Positions 62,836 to 64,000 of a stretch of DNA of 64,000 bases are shown one piece after another; position 1 is the first letter of the stretch, and each line of letters starts with the position of its first letter. The position numbers were made by a program, and so were the translations under genes. Source of the stretch: Cellvibrio sp. KY-GH-1 (GTDB lineage: Bacteria; Pseudomonadota; Gammaproteobacteria; Pseudomonadales; Cellvibrionaceae); contig NZ_CP031728.1 in NCBI RefSeq assembly GCF_008806975.1, forward strand, positions 2,480,001 through 2,544,000, given 5' to 3'. Below the pieces are notes generated by a model. The model did not search any database and had not been told where the DNA came from. It was given only the letters and a program-made list of their open reading frames with translations.

Positions 62836-64000
62836 TTATTTGAGCAATTTGTTTAATTCCGGCACAAGTGCTTTCGCGTAAATTTCATAACCATATTCAT
62901 GGGGATGCAATAAATCTGGCATAACCTTTTCTTCCAGAATGCCGTCTTTGGTTAAGAACACTGAATTAATATTGGTAAAGTAAACACGTTTGTTGTCGGC
63001 GTAATTTTTGATAATGGCGTTTACCTGCTCATTAATTAAACGCAATTCTCCATCCGGCTTAGCGTCGCGTGGGAAAACCGCTAATAGCAAAATTTTTGTA
63101 CTCGGCAAACGTTGTTGCAAATCGGCAATAATTTTCTTAATACCTGCTGCCGTTGTTTGCGGATTCTCACGGCGATGGCCCGCGTTGTTAGTGCCAATCA
63201 TCAATACAGCGACCTTGGGATTTAGTCCCGTCACTGCATCATGCTGCAAACGCCAAAGCACGTTTTCGGTGCGATCACCACCAAACCCAATTCCAAATGC
63301 GTTAAGTGGAGCCAAGTATTTATTCCATGCTTCCAGGCCTTCCTTCTCCCAACCCTGAGTAATTGAATCGCCAATCATCAGTACATCAATTTTTCCACCA
63401 TTGGCCAGAGTAGCTTTGGCATCGGCAATTTTTTGTTGGTGACGCGGCAACCACCAATCAATCGACCACCACTCATTCAACATATCCGGTGTTACGGATT
63501 GAGTGCGGTAATCAGCACACTGCTGCAAAACAACTGCTTTGGGCGTATTGATTAACAATTCAACATTGGCAACAGATACGTCACCTGCACCACCGGTTTC
63601 CAATGCGAACGGCATTGTCACAGCGCTAAAATTATCCTCATCATGTTTGAAACAACGCAATGGCACATATACTTTCTGCCAGCCCTTACCTACCAATTCG
63701 CGCGCCTGCAAAGTGAATGGCACCTGGCGATCGCAGCCTTCTTTCTTGCATTCCATTTTGAAAGACACGCCGCCTTTCGCCAGTTCATTGATTTTTATAT
63801 TCAATGACAACACACCGGTTTTCATATGCGCGCTTAAATCCAATGGCTCACCGGATTCCAGGGTCATACCTGCCCGCCAGGTATCTTTCCAGCTAAAGTT
63901 CAGCGCATCTTCCTGTACATCTTTATCACTGGTTTGTATTTTTACATCGCCCTTAGGTAAGGCGGCAAACGCACCGCTCAAAATTTGCTGGCGCTCGTAA
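62836..64000 (-). CDS. 3' part of a large gene: ExoP-like C-terminal domain of a GH3 enzyme fused to an SGNH hydrolase
   Basis: The frame stays open to the window edge. The codon at 63981 is only a TTG and the residues before it (YERQQI) continue naturally, so this is the C-terminal part of a longer protein. The first 155 residues (QEDALNFSWKDTWRAGMTLE...QKVYVPLRCFKHDEDNFSAV) match the ExoP-type galactose-binding domain that ends many GH3 exo-beta-glucosidases. The rest is an SGNH/GDSL hydrolase: Ser in MIGDSITQGW, Gly in GFGGDRTENV, Asn in LMIGTNNAGH, and Asp/His in PDLLHPHEYGY. The upstream part is predicted, but not shown, to be a GH3 domain. The hydrolase may deacetylate oligosaccharides. 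Confidence 0.82.
   Translation of the reverse strand, partial: YERQQILSGAFAALPKGDVKIQTSDKDVQEDALNFSWKDTWRAGMTLESGEPLDLSAHMKTGVLSLNIKINELAKGGVSFKMECKKEGCDRQVPFTLQARELVGKGWQKVYVPLRCFKHDEDNFSAVTMPFALETGGAGDVSVANVELLINTPKAVVLQQCADYRTQSVTPDMLNEWWSIDWWLPRHQQKIADAKATLANGGKIDVLMIGDSITQGWEKEGLEAWNKYLAPLNAFGIGFGGDRTENVLWRLQHDAVTGLNPKVAVLMIGTNNAGHRRENPQTTAAGIKKIIADLQQRLPSTKILLLAVFPRDAKPDGELRLINEQVNAIIKNYADNKRVYFTNINSVFLTKDGILEEKVMPDLLHPHEYGYEIYAKALVPELNKLLK

Overview
The window looks like a chromosomal segment of a plant-polysaccharide-degrading gammaproteobacterium close to Cellvibrio. The main reasons are modular secreted enzymes joined by long poly-serine linkers, the CBM2, CBM10 and CBM60 modules, and the combination of GH10, GH11, GH43, GH62, GH3, GH16, CE1 and CE15 families. 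Housekeeping genes (purE, purK) and a complete RNA-repair locus support a chromosome rather than a plasmid. Assignments come from reading motifs and gene order; no database search was run.

Layout. (1) 1-8.6 kb: an alginate biosynthesis operon on the minus strand in the order algD-alg8-alg44-algK-algE-algG-algI, with algI cut by the window edge. A PL7-like lyase lipoprotein lies upstream of algD. (2) 10.5-11.9 kb: a CE15 glucuronoyl esterase. (3) 11.9-16.7 kb: a divergent RNA-repair locus. It has the CARF-domain sigma54 activator gene rtcR, a well-formed -24/-12 promoter, rtcB, two tandem tRNA-like sequences that look unable to decode, and a slipin-type SPFH gene. (4) 17-28.6 kb: a first carbohydrate block with a GH3-PA14 beta-xylosidase-like enzyme, GntR and AraC regulators, a circularly permuted GH16 lichenase, an esterase, and a five-module GH11 xylanase-esterase. 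(5) 28.7-35.4 kb: a renalase-like oxidoreductase overlapping an ADP-ribosylglycohydrolase-family gene, an orphan contractile tail sheath, and a SEC-C/TPR protein.

(6) 35.5-42.5 kb: an accessory, AT-richer region that reads as an integron-type gene-cassette array on the minus strand. Three strong attC-like sites separate small genes. The region carries a CARB-type class A beta-lactamase, an AAA_13 ATPase with a C-terminal HEPN-like ribonuclease motif (PrrC/RloC-like), a PIN_8-type nuclease, small membrane proteins and a frameshifted gene. No integrase is visible here. (7) 43-52.8 kb: a xylan cluster on one strand (GH10, GH43, GH62, CE1 feruloyl esterase), each enzyme with an N-terminal CBM2, headed by a membrane-anchored AraC regulator. 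(8) 53.2-56 kb: purE-purK, a glutathione S-transferase and a small protein. (9) 56.2-64 kb: a chemoreceptor, a sensor kinase with a FixL-like haem-PAS signature, an HPt/pseudo-receiver protein, a phosphate-binding-protein/OmpA fusion, and the 3' end of an ExoP-like/SGNH gene that runs off the window.

How they fit together. The enzyme blocks form a xylan-degrading set: endo-cleavage by GH10/GH11, side-chain removal by GH43/GH62/CE1/CE15 and esterases, and final hydrolysis by GH3. Several regulators are encoded beside them, and a shared operator-like motif occurs upstream of two unrelated genes. The most unusual parts are the pair of tRNA mimics inside the rtcB transcription unit and the defence- and resistance-bearing cassette array. 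The array encodes a candidate tRNA-cutting enzyme in the same window as a tRNA-repair locus, but any functional link between them is inference.
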